A DNA stretch of 64,000 nucleotides from Homarus americanus (Eukaryota; Arthropoda; Malacostraca; Decapoda; Nephropidae), in contig NW_024756914.1 in the NCBI RefSeq assembly GCF_018991925.1, positions 9,010,089 to 9,074,088 on the forward strand, written 5' to 3'. Below are positions 1 through 11,057 of the stretch, piece after piece. The stretch's first letter is position 1, and each line of letters opens with the position of its first letter. Both the position numbers and the translations under genes were made by a program. The notes beneath the pieces were generated by a model. That model was not told where the DNA came from and did no database searches. It saw only the letters and a list, made by a program, of their open reading frames with translations.

Positions 1-752
1 AGATGATGATGATGACGACGTCAGTGAAGAGGCAGGTGGTGCGTCATCCCAAGAAGAATAACACTTATCCCATAGTAATGTTAGGGGTGCCATCGAGTGT
101 ATCGAGAAAGCCAAGCTCCTCCTTTCCGACGACCCTGACGCAAACAGGTATAAAATCTTCACTACCCAGCTGTTGCAGACTATGGAGCCCTACATCAAGG
201 TGTATCACGACAACATCAACACCAGCCGTCAGCAAAGCATAACAGATTTCTTCGCCCGCAACCCACCACAGCCAGCCCAAGCCAGTGATAGTGACAGTGA
301 AGATGACTTTGAGGGATTTGTCAGGGAAGCCCTGACAACTGTAAGTGACAGTGATGGTGATTCACCTAGTAATGGTGATTCACCTGAGGGCCAGTAATCT
401 GCCCTCTGCCTCGGAACCAGCCTCCATCCTCGTATGCCGACCCATCTCTTCTGCTAACGTAAGTGTTCCACATAACTTTTAGTTTTCCTAACCTAACCTT
501 TATTTTTCCTATGTTAACCTTTATTTTTCCTAACCTAACCTCTTCTATATTACTTGTTTTTTCATACCATCATAAAGTTAAGATAAAATTTTTACTACAA
601 CATAGTTGTGTGTCGTCAAAAAGTGGAGTTTGGGGGTCGGCCCGGACTCTATTTCAATTAATCCCATATGTTATGTTATTCACTTTACGCGTTCCTCACT
701 TTCCGCGGGACCCTGCGGGTTACATTAACCGCGTAAAGTGAGGGTTGACTGT
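1..752 (+). mobile_element. Tigger/pogo element A, 3' part with right terminus
   Basis: Left edge of the window cuts the element. It holds the transposase tail (2-397), then a 3' noncoding part, and ends at the terminal repeat ...GAGGGTTGACTG followed by TA at about 751. The last 180 bases (AAAGTGGAGTTTGGGGGTCG, ATCCCATATGTTATGTT, ACCGCGTAAAGTGAGGG) match the same end of the elements at 34619-36215, 37281-38047 and 59025-59751, so this copy appears to be the coding relative of those MITEs. Confidence 0.75.
2..397 (+). pseudogene. Tigger transposase C-terminal remnant
   Basis: One frame runs from the window edge to TAA at 395, interrupted by a single TAA at 59-61. It reads an acidic stretch DDDDDDVSEEAGGASSQEE, stop, then AIECIEKAKLLLSDDPDANR and RQQSITDFFARNPPQPAQ, ending in acidic DSDSEDDFEGF. 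The RxQxSITDFF-type ending followed by an acidic tail is typical of Tigger/jerky-like DDE transposases. The catalytic core would lie left of the window. One stop suggests moderate age. Confidence 0.7.
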
Positions 753-842
753 ATTATTTTTTGCATTTTCGACTTATGACCAATTCGACATACGACCTGA
801 ACTTGGGTCCCTAATCCCGTTGTAAGTCGTGGACTGCTTGTA
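753..842 (+). mobile_element. Tigger MITE fragment, CTTACGAC family, right end only
   Basis: TTTTCGACTTATGACCAATT ... TTGTAAGTCGTGGACTG is a diverged copy of the right end of the elements at 1770-2080 and 63330-63639. It directly abuts the TA that ends element A. Confidence 0.55.
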
Positions 843-1096
843 CATATAAAATCACTTAATTTAAAAGAACACAAGAAATCGAATGACAAAATACAGTAAA
901 TGAAAGTAAAAAAATACGTCATCAAGTAAATACTGTAAGTCGGAGAACCCCTGTATACCTGTATACAAGTGTCTCTGGTAATTTAACTTACAGCTGTAGT
1001 AACCAACTAAAACACCCATGGTCTTGATACTGAATGTTTCACAGGGAGAGGCTTCTACTTTACAACAAACTCTAGGAAGTTCTTCATTCTACTTAC
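843..1096. other. intron sequence, nothing recognised
   Basis: AT-rich sequence between repeat debris and AFG1L exon 6; read on both strands for the next AFG1L exon without success. Confidence 0.5.
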
Positions 1097-1222
1097 TCTG
1101 TTACACAGTTCCTCAAATGTACTGTCCAATACACCACCGCAGGTCTTTTGAAACGTCACATTTCTACCATGATACGTGAGGGTGCGAGGGCGAACAACAT
1201 CTGTTTCTTCTGCACTGAAGAT
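1097..1222 (-). CDS. AFG1L: AFG1L exon 6
   Basis: 42 codons between acceptor CTACAG and donor GTAAGT. Reads [20 protein letters not shown] then [20 protein letters not shown] and NR, matching the family's RPR-L-x-GR...TCG..DxTFEELC block. It has no ATG and was found by reading splice sites. The exon that should follow is not in positions 1-1096. Confidence 0.9.
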
Positions 1223-4200
1223 CTGTAGAAATGATAAATAGTAAAATTTAGTATCCCTGAGCAGTTTACAACCCAGTACTGTAGTATTAGTAATGCATAT
1301 CTAAGTCCACCTAACAAAAAATAATAATACAAATTAAAATGTACTATAGGAGTCTTCATTATCCGAGTATTCATTGTTCGTGGATCCGTTGTTACGAGCC
1401 CAAATTACAGCATTGTAGAACTACGTATACATAAAAATTCCTCGAACTTATGAGGATTCCACGGATGAAATAGGCGTTTGAAATTTCTACCTGCCTCCCA
1501 TTCTCTCAAAGCTCATCCTTCTCACCTGCATCTCTAAGCCTTGTTTTGAAAGTATTTTTTTTTTTACTTTGTTGTGCATTTGGTGAGAGTGGTGGGATTT
1601 TTTTAGCCATGAGTTCTAAACCGAAGCAAAGTGGTGTACAGGTATCCCTGCATGTGTGAGAAGTGAACGTATGTACTGAGGAAGTGAGCTGTCTATCCCC
1701 CTATGTGAAGTCACGACATCTCTTTAGTCAGCTTAGTGACTGCTTGGATGAAATGTGTCGCATGTACAGTACAGTTCCTCCCCGACTTACGACCTACTCG
1801 ACTTACGACCACCCGCACTTACGACCTGCCTCAGTTGTACCAAAATTTTTTCAAATTACGTATTTTCGAGTCCCAACGTCAGTGATTGCGCTGTGTACTG
1901 ATAAAATTTTCATTTGTAATCCACTTTGACATGGCTGGCAAGCATAAAAGTGAGAGTTTTGTGGTGCTGAGAAAAAAAAAGAGACACCCATTTTAGATTT
2001 TCTATGTATTATTTAAGCATTTTTTACTTACGACCTGGATTTGGGTCCCTAACCCCGTCGTAAGTCGGGGAGGAGCTGTATACTGTACCAGTTAATGTGA
2101 GGACTAAATAAAATTATAATAATTGAAATAAAAGAAAAAATACTGCGTTGCCATTTGGCAATCATTTCACGAGACAGAGAACAACTGAGAGATCCTCCTA
2201 GCCGCTCCCCCTCCCCCGCTCTGTTAGCTAACTGCAGACCACTTAAGAAATGTTTATTACCTTTATGTTTTTGACCTTATGATATTAATTTTGTTTATTT
2301 TGCTTACACATTCTGTATGAACGATTGTGTGTGCTTATAACACAGTAAAAGAATATTACACATATCTCCCCAAAATTACAAGTTGAACAATAACATAGCC
2401 TACAGTTTAGCCTCCCCCACTTTGAGTGTTACTGCGTGGTGAGTGGCGACTCAGTTACACAATTACTGCACATACATGTTATCTCCATAGTACTATTCCT
2501 TGTTATTTATTTGTATTTCTTATTTTTATATTTATTGTTATTTTAGTAACGTCTCAATGAATTACTTTCACTGAAATGAGTGTGCGAGTTTGTGTGCACA
2601 GTTGGCCAACCGCGTGGTTAGGTAGCCTGCGTCGTGTCAACACACAGACTCCAAATGACTTTAAGTATCTTAAATAAGTTATAGTTAAATAATTTCATAA
2701 AATAATGTGTAAACAAATATTTAACATTTCTTATGTAAATAAATCTTAAAACATATCAAATAAAACTTTTTGAGAGTAATTAACAATGTGATGGACCTGA
2801 TTAGATACTATTCCAATTAATTCTTATGGGAATTAATTCCCCTTTATCCGTGGAATCATTATCCCAGTCTTTTCTGGTCCCTATTAAGATCAGATGATGA
2901 AGACCCCCTGTGCAATAATGTCTTAAATGTATCTACAGTGATCCCTCGGTTAACAAAATTTCGGTTAACGAATTACCTTCCATAAGAATCTTCAATTCGG
3001 TTAACGTACTGTACAAAAATTCGGTTAACGAAAATTTTACGAAATCATGTCAACATGTTTTCGCTTGCTCACCAGCTAGAATATTAGTTCCCATTTGAGT
3101 AAATATCTAGAAGGTTGTACTTTTCAATAATTTTCCAAGTTTTATATTAAAATTTTTAGTAATTTTAACACTTATTTAACATAAATGCAGTACAAGAAAC
3201 TAGTTTTTGGTGCGCCAATCAGCCACTTGACTCACCCAGCAAGGCGTCAGTTTGTATCTCTGGTCAGTGGAGGTAACATCTTGCTTGTGGCTCTCTTGAA
3301 CATAAACTATTTTTACGTTTTTACAGTACTGTACAATTATTGGCCATTCTGAAATTTATTTTACATATTGACAATATATAGTGCAGTGCAGTGTTGATTT
3401 AAAGAAAATAATCTTGAATTACACCCAGTGAACTTAAAATTTTATGGGTGAGATGACGGCATGAAGCATGGGGTGATTTCTCTTCCATCCCCATTTCCTT
3501 CTCTTCTCCCTTCTCCTCCTCCACCCCCACTTCTAATTCCCATCATCATCATCAACCAGGAGCCTTCTACATACACACCTCAAAGTAAGTGTACTTTACT
3601 GCATTTATTTTTACTTTGTATGTAATTTACGGTGAGCTGGAACCAATTACCCAAAATCCCATTGAAACAATGGTTTCGGTTAACAAAATTTTCGGTTAAC
3701 GAACGATCTTCTGGAACGAATTGTGTTCGTTAACCAAGGGACCACTGTATATATGTACAAGAGTAAAACATTATCATTTATGCTTTTGAAACTCTCTTTC
3801 ATAGTTAAAAGAGGGATGCTGTGTATCTTCTTTGTACCCGGGGAGTCTACTGTTGCAAAATATGATGTGATACCAAGGTAGATCAATATTAAAATCATCA
3901 CACAAGTTTACATTGAATCAGCATGTACAGTATACTGTACCTGTATAAACCATGCTGGTAAACAATTCAGCATGACAATATATCACCTCCTGGAGAGAAT
4001 GTAAGGTGTAGAAAATGATATCTTGAAGATTGGGTTATGGAGCAGCAAGATAGAGAGAGGCCTTAAGAAGGTGTTATGAAGATGTTACAAATTGGTGAGG
4101 CATAAAGGCAGCTGTGGTTAAGATAGCAGTGAGTTGGTCTGGGCATGTGGAGCAGCAAATTTAAGAAGGAAAAATGAAGATGTTTGCGAGGTGAAAACAA

Positions 4201-7200
4201 GAAAGAAAAAAGAACAAGATCATTAATTAAGATGAAAAAGAATATGACAGAGAAGGTAGCAAGGGGGAAGAGTGGCATCACAAGATAGCGTGGATGAAAT
4301 ACATACCTTAAATAAAGCCTTAACTTCAGCCTCTGCATCACATTCTGACTTAACAAAGAAAGCTTTCTGTGACCCTGAGAGCTGCTGCATCCTATAGTCT
4401 ATACCTGAGTCTAAGTTGATCACCTGAAATAATACTCTTGTTTAATATTCACAATTCATCCATGTCTCTACAGAATATTACAAGAGCTGCTTCCTCTACT
4501 CAGAGAAGGGCAACTCATAAAACACAGTGATGACTACAGTATCTCAATGTGGCTGTGCACCTTTACAGTAATACATAAAAATTAACAATTGCCTGTTCAA
4601 TTACCTCTTGCCAAGCTGAAGCAAAAAAACTGTAACTTACAGTATATGATAACACAAAGTACCCATGAATGAGGTGGGAAAATCAAGACATAAAATAGTA
4701 TGAAACTGAAAAGCATAAGGACAAAAACTTATGAGAAAACTTGAGATTATAAAAATTATTTGTGTTGATTTTGAGAATTTTGAACACAAGTTTTCTCTTG
4801 AACAAAATCAATACTAGTATTTTATGAAAAACTAGCAACAAATATATATTACCAAGAACATTAACTTACCAGAAGGGGGGGGGGGGTAACAATACTTGAA
4901 TGTTTTTCTTTCAGTTTAATCCATCTTACCTATAAGTAAATACTATTTTCACGTTCCCTTTATTTCTGTATACACAGTACTTGCTGAACTAACCCTTTCC
5001 CTTTAAACAATCTTATTTGTGTAAACAAGTTGGATCAACTCCACACATCTTGTATCCAAACACGCCTCAACATAGTGTTTGATACTACAGTACATCACAC
5101 ACATGGCAGCTCACTCAACACTAACATGTTTAATTTTTCACATATTTTTAAGTTCAGCCTCAAAGATGACATGTACAGCACTGTACCTTGTCTTATTATC
5201 AGTCATGATGGTACACCAACTTACAGTCTTCTGAGTTTGTTTCCTGAACTTGGGTCGTACAGTAGTTAATGTACAGTCTACGGTCACTGTCCACATGCAT
5301 TATCTTTCAGCTAAAACCAAGAGGTCTAAATAAAATTTTAAATTTCTGAAATTTAGTTTGAACTACAGTAACTTGATGTAATAAGGTATCATATATTCCA
5401 TCCCCAAAGATGACCTTCAGAACCAGTCAACAATGAAACACGACACAGAACTATACATTAAGTACAGATACACTGGCACAGGTACTGATACATTCGGGAG
5501 CCAGTGCATGCCCAGTACTTGCCAAAAGTGGGTAAGAGAGACGTGACCAACCGCCCAAGCAGCTAATGAGCCGATCATTGGCGAAGAGGAAAAAAGTAAA
5601 AGAATAAGTAGATTTTGATAAAAAATAAAAATAATGAAGACAGCAACATGGAATTACTTACAATGTTCACTCTGGATGTCTTAACTTCCTGTAAGTGCAT
5701 CATATTGTACAAATTCACCTAGAGTATACAAAATGTAACAGTCTTACCTCACAGTGAGACTTAAGTATAGGAATGAATGGTGAAAAGTTTGATCTCTGGA
5801 GACCATTTTTATACAAGTCATCTGGGTGTCGATTACTTGTTGCTATAACAACAATGCCGTTATTAAATAATTCTGTGAACAACCGTTTCAGTATCATAGC
5901 ATCACCAATGTCTGTCACCTGTTGAAAGAATATACGATAAAGTTTAACCTGCAAGTAAGTAATATGAATAACAAATGTGAATTTAGTTATCATTTTGTTT
6001 TTTTCTATAATCAACCCAAAGGGTCATCATAAGATCAGGTACAGCTTTACTCTCCTCTAGGAGTCTCAGGATATATCTTACACATTCTATTGTATGATTG
6101 GTCACTTATTGAAGGCAAATGTGACATGTTTGTTAATATTTATGTCGAGATTAAAGTTGGACTTAAATGAAAGTATGCCAGGAGTATATTAAGGTTGGAT
6201 GTTATATTTTGTTAAATTATGAAAGGCATTTAACCCCTTCACTATGGGGATACCACTTTTAATATTTTACTGCAATTGGCTTACACCAGACGATTTTATT
6301 CAGCACAGAGGGATCCCGTACACAAGTGGCTAAATAACCAAGGCCATATACTTGCCTTACTCAGCATGGCAGCTTTGTAACTTAGTTATAAAATACTGGT
6401 AGTACCCGGTAATTGATAAATTCCTCATCAGTACTGGTGAATGGTAATATTAAACAACAAAATTACAATGTCTGACATAATGTGTCTCACCTGGAATTCA
6501 TCAAAACATATGAGCCAAGATTCATCAGCAATGGATCTAGCTACAGGTGGGATGGGGTCGTATGGTCTCAGATTAATGGTGTACGTTCCATCCGGCTCAA
6601 AGTACCGTGCCTGGTCTGGGGAGTGAATCTTCTTGATGTTCTTCTTCTCAGCGTGTATCCTCTTGTGAACATCTAACATGAATGAGTTGAAGTGCACCTG
6701 TTAAGAGAAGTGCTGTTATGAGTGTTATCAGAGAGAGAGAGAGAGAACATGGATGACTGAGCTGTATGAACATAAACAAATATACAGTAAATTCAGTAAT
6801 AGATAATAAAAAAAGATGAAGTTAGCATTAATGAAATGAAGTTAGATGTCCTGGTTTTGAAATTAACATAGATGGAGGGTAAAGGAGGAGTCTGCTCAGG
6901 AAAAGTGAGATGTGTCAGGGCAACATTTCTGAAGGCAATAATTACTCAGGAATAAACTTAAAAGCTTTGGTTGAATGACATAACAGATAAATTTGAAGTA
7001 TATCTTGGGATCCTTATATGGAAGAGGAACACTGACAGAACACATTTGTTACAGCAGTTAGAAAAACTCAAAATAACAACACAAGAGTGAGTGTTGGTGA
7101 TGACAGCCTACACCAGCCCCAACACACTACAGTACAGTATACTATGCAGGTAGAGGCTCCTAGGGCCATGTGTTGAGAAACAAAGTAACATCTCAATGAA

Positions 7201-8567
7201 AATAAATCATGCCATAGAGCATTACATACCCTTCTTTTTCTGTTGAAGGGGGCACAGTCAAAAAAGAGATCCATCAGCCTGGTCTTGCCGGTACCAACAG
7301 TTCCCCATATATAAACACCACTGGGGGGAGTCACCACCTTCTGCCAGCCCAGAAACTTCTGCAACATGCTTGGTGGAGCTGGAGGTGTGTATGTTAACAC
7401 CTACAGCAAACAACAATTAACACTAAGAATATAAATGTTACAAACAAGCACATCCAACACAGAAATTTATACAATAAGTTTTATAAAATTAAAATATTAC
7501 TTGTTTAGTAAATCAGTCAGCATTTTTTCTTATGTAAATTGCATTTACATATAAACATCAACATCCAGCCCTGCTGACACCACAGAAACATTGTGTTAAC
7601 CCTTTAAGGAGTACTGTAGTGTTGACCTTACATTAGACGAATATATTCACCTGAGGGAAACCCCTGCCACTCAATGGGTTAACAAGACAGAAATAAAGAA
7701 TCACAGGAAGTATATACAGTACTTGTCATGAGGGCAAATATGTAATAATAAAAATATTATTACTGTACTGTATTGTATGTGATCTTGATCACAGATGCTG
7801 GGATACAATTATTGCAGTCAACACAATGTACAAAGAAGATACAGTACACAATTGATATAGTTTGGTTATAATAATCTTGAACAGACCAGAAGTTATAGAA
7901 AGGATATGAAGAGTTACCTGATGACCAGATGGCTGTCTCTAAATAATACAGTGTGTCAAGACAAACATTGAACACATCATCTCTGGAGTGAAGATAAAGG
8001 TCACCTCTAATCTACTACACATTACTGTACGTACTACAATGAACTGGGTAAGAAACAACTGAAATATATCCGTACTGTCCAGGGCTCCATAAATCATTTG
8101 ACCTATTTTAAAAATTAATACAGTAGCTTCAAAAATATTATAACTACTGTAAATAAAACACACTGGTTTCTTATTCTATATGACAAAAAACATGTAATTT
8201 TTTTGAGAGCTGCTTTATGTAACAGCTGTTAAGTTCAAAATAATGCAATGACTTCTACATTACTCTAAGTATAAAAGAGTACATGTACAGTACAGTTTTT
8301 GTAACTTCCACACACTGTACCCAACAGTCATGGTAGGTAAGGCAATAAGACATTAATAATTCTGCAATACTGTACCTCTTCATAACAACGCTGAAGTTCG
8401 TCAACAACGTTCTTCTGATACTCATCATAAAAGAGTTTGTTTTCTGCAACATAGTTATTATACAAAGTTATTGGACCTTCTGGTTTCTTGGTTGTTGCTT
8501 CTTGGGCGACTGTTGTCAGAAAACAGAGGGAGGCGGGGCCACACACCACCCTCCTCACCACAAACAT
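1097..8567 (-). CDS. AFG1L: AFG1-like mitochondrial AAA+ ATPase, six exons, C-terminus beyond window
   Basis: Six phase-0 exons on the minus strand (8567-8376, 7400-7230, 6697-6491, 5918-5748, 4423-4307, 1222-1097) join to 328 codons without a break; every junction is AG/GT. Seen: a basic N-terminus beginning MFVVRR (residues 1-20, plausible mitochondrial presequence), Walker A GTVGTGKT (97-104), Walker B LICFDEFQ (183-190), the sensor-1 stretch [20 protein letters not shown] starting near 213, and TFEELCNR at the end of exon 6. Known: AFG1/LACE1 proteins are inner-membrane-associated matrix ATPases involved in mitochondrial protein quality control and turnover of respiratory-chain subunits. 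The family is about 450-480 residues, so roughly 120 C-terminal residues should lie left of position 1. The introns hold Tigger MITEs, a LINE end and possible piggyBac-like debris. Family assignment is secure; the start codon is chosen because it is the only ATG giving a presequence in exon 1. Confidence 0.93.
1770..2080 (+). mobile_element. Tigger MITE, CTTACGAC family
   Basis: TA-flanked element with inverted ends CAGTTCCTCCCCGACTTACG and its complement at 2059-2078. Internally, from 1931, it keeps ATGGCTGGCAAGCATAAAAG, the start of a transposase reading frame ([10 protein letters not shown]), before the sequence jumps to the right end. About 310 bp and collinear with 63330-63639. The left TA sits inside a TACAG word (1765-1769). 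Confidence 0.8.
2081..2933. other. AFG1L intron 5, unannotated AT-rich sequence
   Basis: No coding potential, array or terminal repeat recognised. Mostly AT-rich with short T runs. Confidence 0.5.
2934..3749 (+). mobile_element. Tigger MITE, GGTTAACGAA family (reference copy)
   Basis: TA-flanked 816-bp element. Left end CAGTGATCCCTCGGTTAACA, repeated GGTTAACG words, and right end TTCGTTAACCAAGGGACCAC followed by TGTA. The core includes a (CAT)n tract and a pyrimidine-rich stretch CCATTTCCTTCTCTTCTCCC. No transposase remains. It is the most complete copy of a family also at 17912, 19773, 32364, 33530, 36550 and 39962. Confidence 0.85.
3750..4306. other. AFG1L intron 5 remainder
   Basis: No gene or repeat recognised apart from a TACAG/TACTG word near 3928-3940. 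Confidence 0.45.
4307..4423 (-). CDS. AFG1L: AFG1L exon 5
   Basis: 39 codons, acceptor CAG, donor [26 protein letters not shown] resembles the LDSGIDYR block that follows the ATPase core in AFG1L; ends ALFK, phase 0. Confidence 0.9.
5470..5615 (+). mobile_element. LINE-A (CR1-like) 3' end, 5'-truncated
   Basis: GGGAGCCAGTGCATGCCCAG and AGAGACGTGACCAACCGCCC, then TAATGAGCCGATCATT, match the 3' end of the LINE copy at 13460-13600. Sits in AFG1L intron 4, opposite to the gene. Confidence 0.75.
5748..5918 (-). CDS. AFG1L: AFG1L exon 4 (sensor 1)
   Basis: 57 codons, acceptor CAG, donor [24 protein letters not shown] then [20 protein letters not shown] gives the sensor-1 asparagine (219) and the arginine-bearing NGLQR segment of the family. 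Confidence 0.95.
6491..6697 (-). CDS. AFG1L: AFG1L exon 3 (Walker B)
   Basis: 69 codons, acceptor CAG, donor [20 protein letters not shown] and [20 protein letters not shown] followed by DEFQ are characteristic AFG1 blocks; D187 and E188 are the Walker B acids. Confidence 0.95.
7230..7400 (-). CDS. AFG1L: AFG1L exon 2 (Walker A)
   Basis: 57 codons between acceptor TAG and donor GTATGT. Carries [19 protein letters not shown], the P-loop with lysine 103 and threonine 104, then ends in a basic stretch NRKRR that continues directly into [15 protein letters not shown] of exon 3 as in the family. Confidence 0.95.
7596..7682. mobile_element. possible piggyBac-like mini-MITE
   Basis: Eighty-seven bases bounded by TTAA on both sides with ends CCCTTTAAGGAG and CTCAATGGG, as in the larger TTAA element at 41905. 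Inverted-repeat identity is only partial, so this is tentative. A second CCCCTTCACTATGGGG-like sequence at 6231 may be related. Confidence 0.4.
8376..8567 (-). CDS. AFG1L: AFG1L exon 1 (start codon, presequence)
   Basis: 64 codons from ATG at 8567 to donor GTACAG. The first 20 residues are rich in R, V, L and lack acids, as in mitochondrial targeting peptides. The following [20 protein letters not shown] matches the linker that precedes the ATPase domain in AFG1 proteins. No TATA box is evident upstream. Confidence 0.88.
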
Positions 8568-8763
8568 CCCTCTGTCAATAATGAGAACAAATTTAGAAAC
8601 AAATATCTAAAATAATTTTTTTTCTCCATAGGACTATAAGAAGCAACCCAATATAAATCAACAATTAAAATTAAAGTGTTGTACACATCAATAATGATGT
8701 ACACTTCTAACATTTCCTTGGTCGAATTGATTTATTGTTTACCAATACTGTACAGTATATACC

Positions 8764-8862
8764 TGCACAGTGGGGTGCAGTGGCCAAATGGATACAGGAC
8801 TCATCTCCTATCTTAAAGATTGCTGGTTTGGTCCCAAGGGACTCCCAGTCTACACAGCTACT
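8764..8862 (+). repeat. tRNA-Arg-like SINE or tRNA pseudogene
   Basis: GTGGCCAAATGGATACAGGA resembles the 5' half (A box) of arginine tRNAs and GATTGCTGGTTTGGTCCCAA resembles the B box, spaced as in a tRNA. The acceptor stem does not pair and the anticodon stem is poor, so it is not a working tRNA gene. It directly precedes the GTAGT satellite. Confidence 0.55.
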
Positions 8863-8875
8863 TGACTTTACATGT

Positions 8876-9812
8876 TTAGTGCAGCATTGTGGAGCATAGT
8901 TTAGTGTAGCATAGTGTAGTGTACTGTAGTGTGGTGTAGTGTACTGTAGTGTAGCATAGTGTAGTGTAGTATAGTATAGAGTAGCATAGTGTAGTGTAGC
9001 ATAGTGTAGTGATGTGTAGTGCAGCATAGTGTGGTGTAGCATAGTGTAGTGTAGCATAGTGTAGTATAGTATAGAGTAGCATAGTGTAGTGTAGCATAGT
9101 GTAGCATAGTGCAGTGATGTGTAGTGTAGTGATGTGTAGTGCAGCATAGTGTAGTGTAGCATAGTGTAGTATAGTATAGAGTAGCATAGTGTAGTGTAGC
9201 ATAATGTAGCTTAGTGTAGTGTAGCATAGTGTAGTGATGTGTAGTGTAGTGATGTGTAGTGTAGCATAGTGTAGTGTAGCATAGTGAAGTGATGTGTAGT
9301 GTAGTGATGTGTAGTGTAGCATAGTGTAGTGTAGCATAGTGTAGTGATGTGTAGTGTAGTGATGTGTAGTGTAGTGATGTGTAGTGTAGTGATGTGTAGT
9401 GTAGCATAGTGTAGTGTAGCATAGTGTAGTGATGTGTAGTGTAGTGATGTGTAGTGTAGTGATGTGTAGTGTAGCATGGTGTAGTGTAGCATAGTGTAGT
9501 ATAGTATAGAGTAGCATAGTGTAGTGTAGCATAGTGTAGTGTAGCATAGTGTAGTGATGTGTAGTGATGTGTAGTGTAGTGATGTGTAGTGTAGTGTAGC
9601 ATAGTATAGTGATGTGTAGTGTAGTGATGTGTAGTGTAGCATAGTGTAGTGTAGCATAGTGTAGTGATGTGTAGTGATGTGTAGTGTAGTGATGTGTAGT
9701 GTAGCATAGTGTAGTGTAGCATAGCGTAGTGCAGTGTAGTGTAGTGATGTGTAGTGTAGCATAGTGTAGTGTAGCATAGCGTAGTGCAGTGTAGTGTAGT
9801 ATAGTATAGACA
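8876..9812. repeat. GTAGT/GCATA pentamer satellite
   Basis: About 930 bases made of pentamers GTAGT, GCATA, GTATA and GTGAT in higher-order blocks such as GTAGTGTAGCATAGTGTAGT and GTGATGTGTAGTGTAGTGAT. The period is divisible by 5, so all minus frames stay open and give meaningless (HYT) repeats. Lies just upstream of AFG1L exon 1. Confidence 0.9.
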
Positions 9813-9898
9813 AGTATACAGTCGTCCCTAATGGCCAGTCATGCTTGTGGTGGAGGTACACAATATAAACCCCCATTAAGCATATGTTCCTTAATAAA

Positions 9899-10243
9899 AT
9901 ATCCGGTAAATATTCGTTTAATGGCTGTGGCGGCTCCCTTAAGTTATGAGAATACGGTTTTTTTCTGTGTGTGTTTAGGTGTGTTTTACTCAAATCTGAC
10001 CTTCATATTTTTGGAAAATAAGCGGGGTTTTTTTAATTAACATTTTGTTTTACTTTTTGGACAAAATTCACTCATTTGCAATAAGAAATAAAGGTCTGAT
10101 TTAAATAACACACTAAAATACACAAAAAAACCATATTCTCATAACAATTCCAACTTCCAAATCACTGTTGAAACCTAACCTAACCGGGAATAACTAAATA
10201 CGAAACTCTTGCCGCAGCCATTAAATGAATATTAACCAAATAT
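9899..10243. mobile_element. foldback (long inverted repeat) element
   Basis: The left arm ATATCCGGTAAATATTCGTT ... TTATGAGAATACGG is mirrored on the right by CCATATTCTCATAAC ... ATTAAATGAATATTAACC. Arms are about 110-150 bases with a short AT-rich loop. The right arm carries AACCTAACCTAACCG. Looks like a foldback MITE. Confidence 0.6.
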
Positions 10244-10559
10244 CTATCAAACTATTCGTCTATAGTATATATCTCACACACCTGGGAAGCTCTATTTGTG
10301 TCTCTGGTAACTCAACAACTTGCGTAATCTGTAAATATCAGCAAACAAATTATCTAATTAACACTATTCAACAAATTACCTGTAGTATTTTAGTTCCTCC
10401 ATATAATAAATAATTGACATAGGTAATGGCGGCAAGAAAATGTATTACCTGTAGTGCATAATGAAGGTAGAGAAAGTTTAAAGAGAGAAGGTCATCATCA
10501 CCCACCACCATCACTACAACAGTAACAAGGATCAGCTGGCCGGCGGGTTCGTTTCAGCC

Positions 10560-10670
10560 ACCACTCGAACCCCGACTCCCGACCCCTGAACCCCGACTCC
10601 CGACCCCTAAACCCAGACTCCCGACCCCTGAATCCCAACTCCGAATCCCTAAGCTCCGACTCCATCCCCT
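10560..10670. repeat. short C-rich minisatellite
   Basis: About five imperfect copies of a unit near 22-24 bp around CCGACTCCCGACCCCTGAAC. Confidence 0.7.
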
Positions 10671-11057
10671 GCACTATTTGAGACTGTGTGTGAGAAGGAC
10701 CTAGGTGTGTATGTTGACAATGAGCTGAAGTTCTCGGGCCATTGCAAGAAGAAGGTAAATCATGCAAATAAATTATTGGGTCTTTTAAGAAGTTCGTTCA
10801 GATATCTAGACGGTCTGTCCCTCGTAACGATCTTCATGAGTGAAGTGCTTCCCCATCTGGAGTACTGTTGTAGTAGTGTGGGGTTCAAGGTTGTTTGGTT
10901 CTCACTCAGGATGGTGTGGAGAAAGGAAACTCACAATGTGCTCTCCATATACATGTTGTATTGGATGTGCAATACAGCTTGGTGCTGGGAAGGCAGCATG
11001 GTTACAAGCGTGATGAAGAGAGAGCTGGTTGGTGAGGATGCTCACAGTAGAACAGCT

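Noticed and set aside
1..1096. Search for the remaining C-terminal exons of AFG1L
   Set aside because: No minus-strand segment with splice sites and the expected family block was found; the exons are presumed to be beyond the window.
8707..9993. Several minus-strand open frames of 150-270 codons made of HYT/LHY repeats
   Set aside because: They are translations of the pentamer satellite; the period keeps all frames open. No coding signal.
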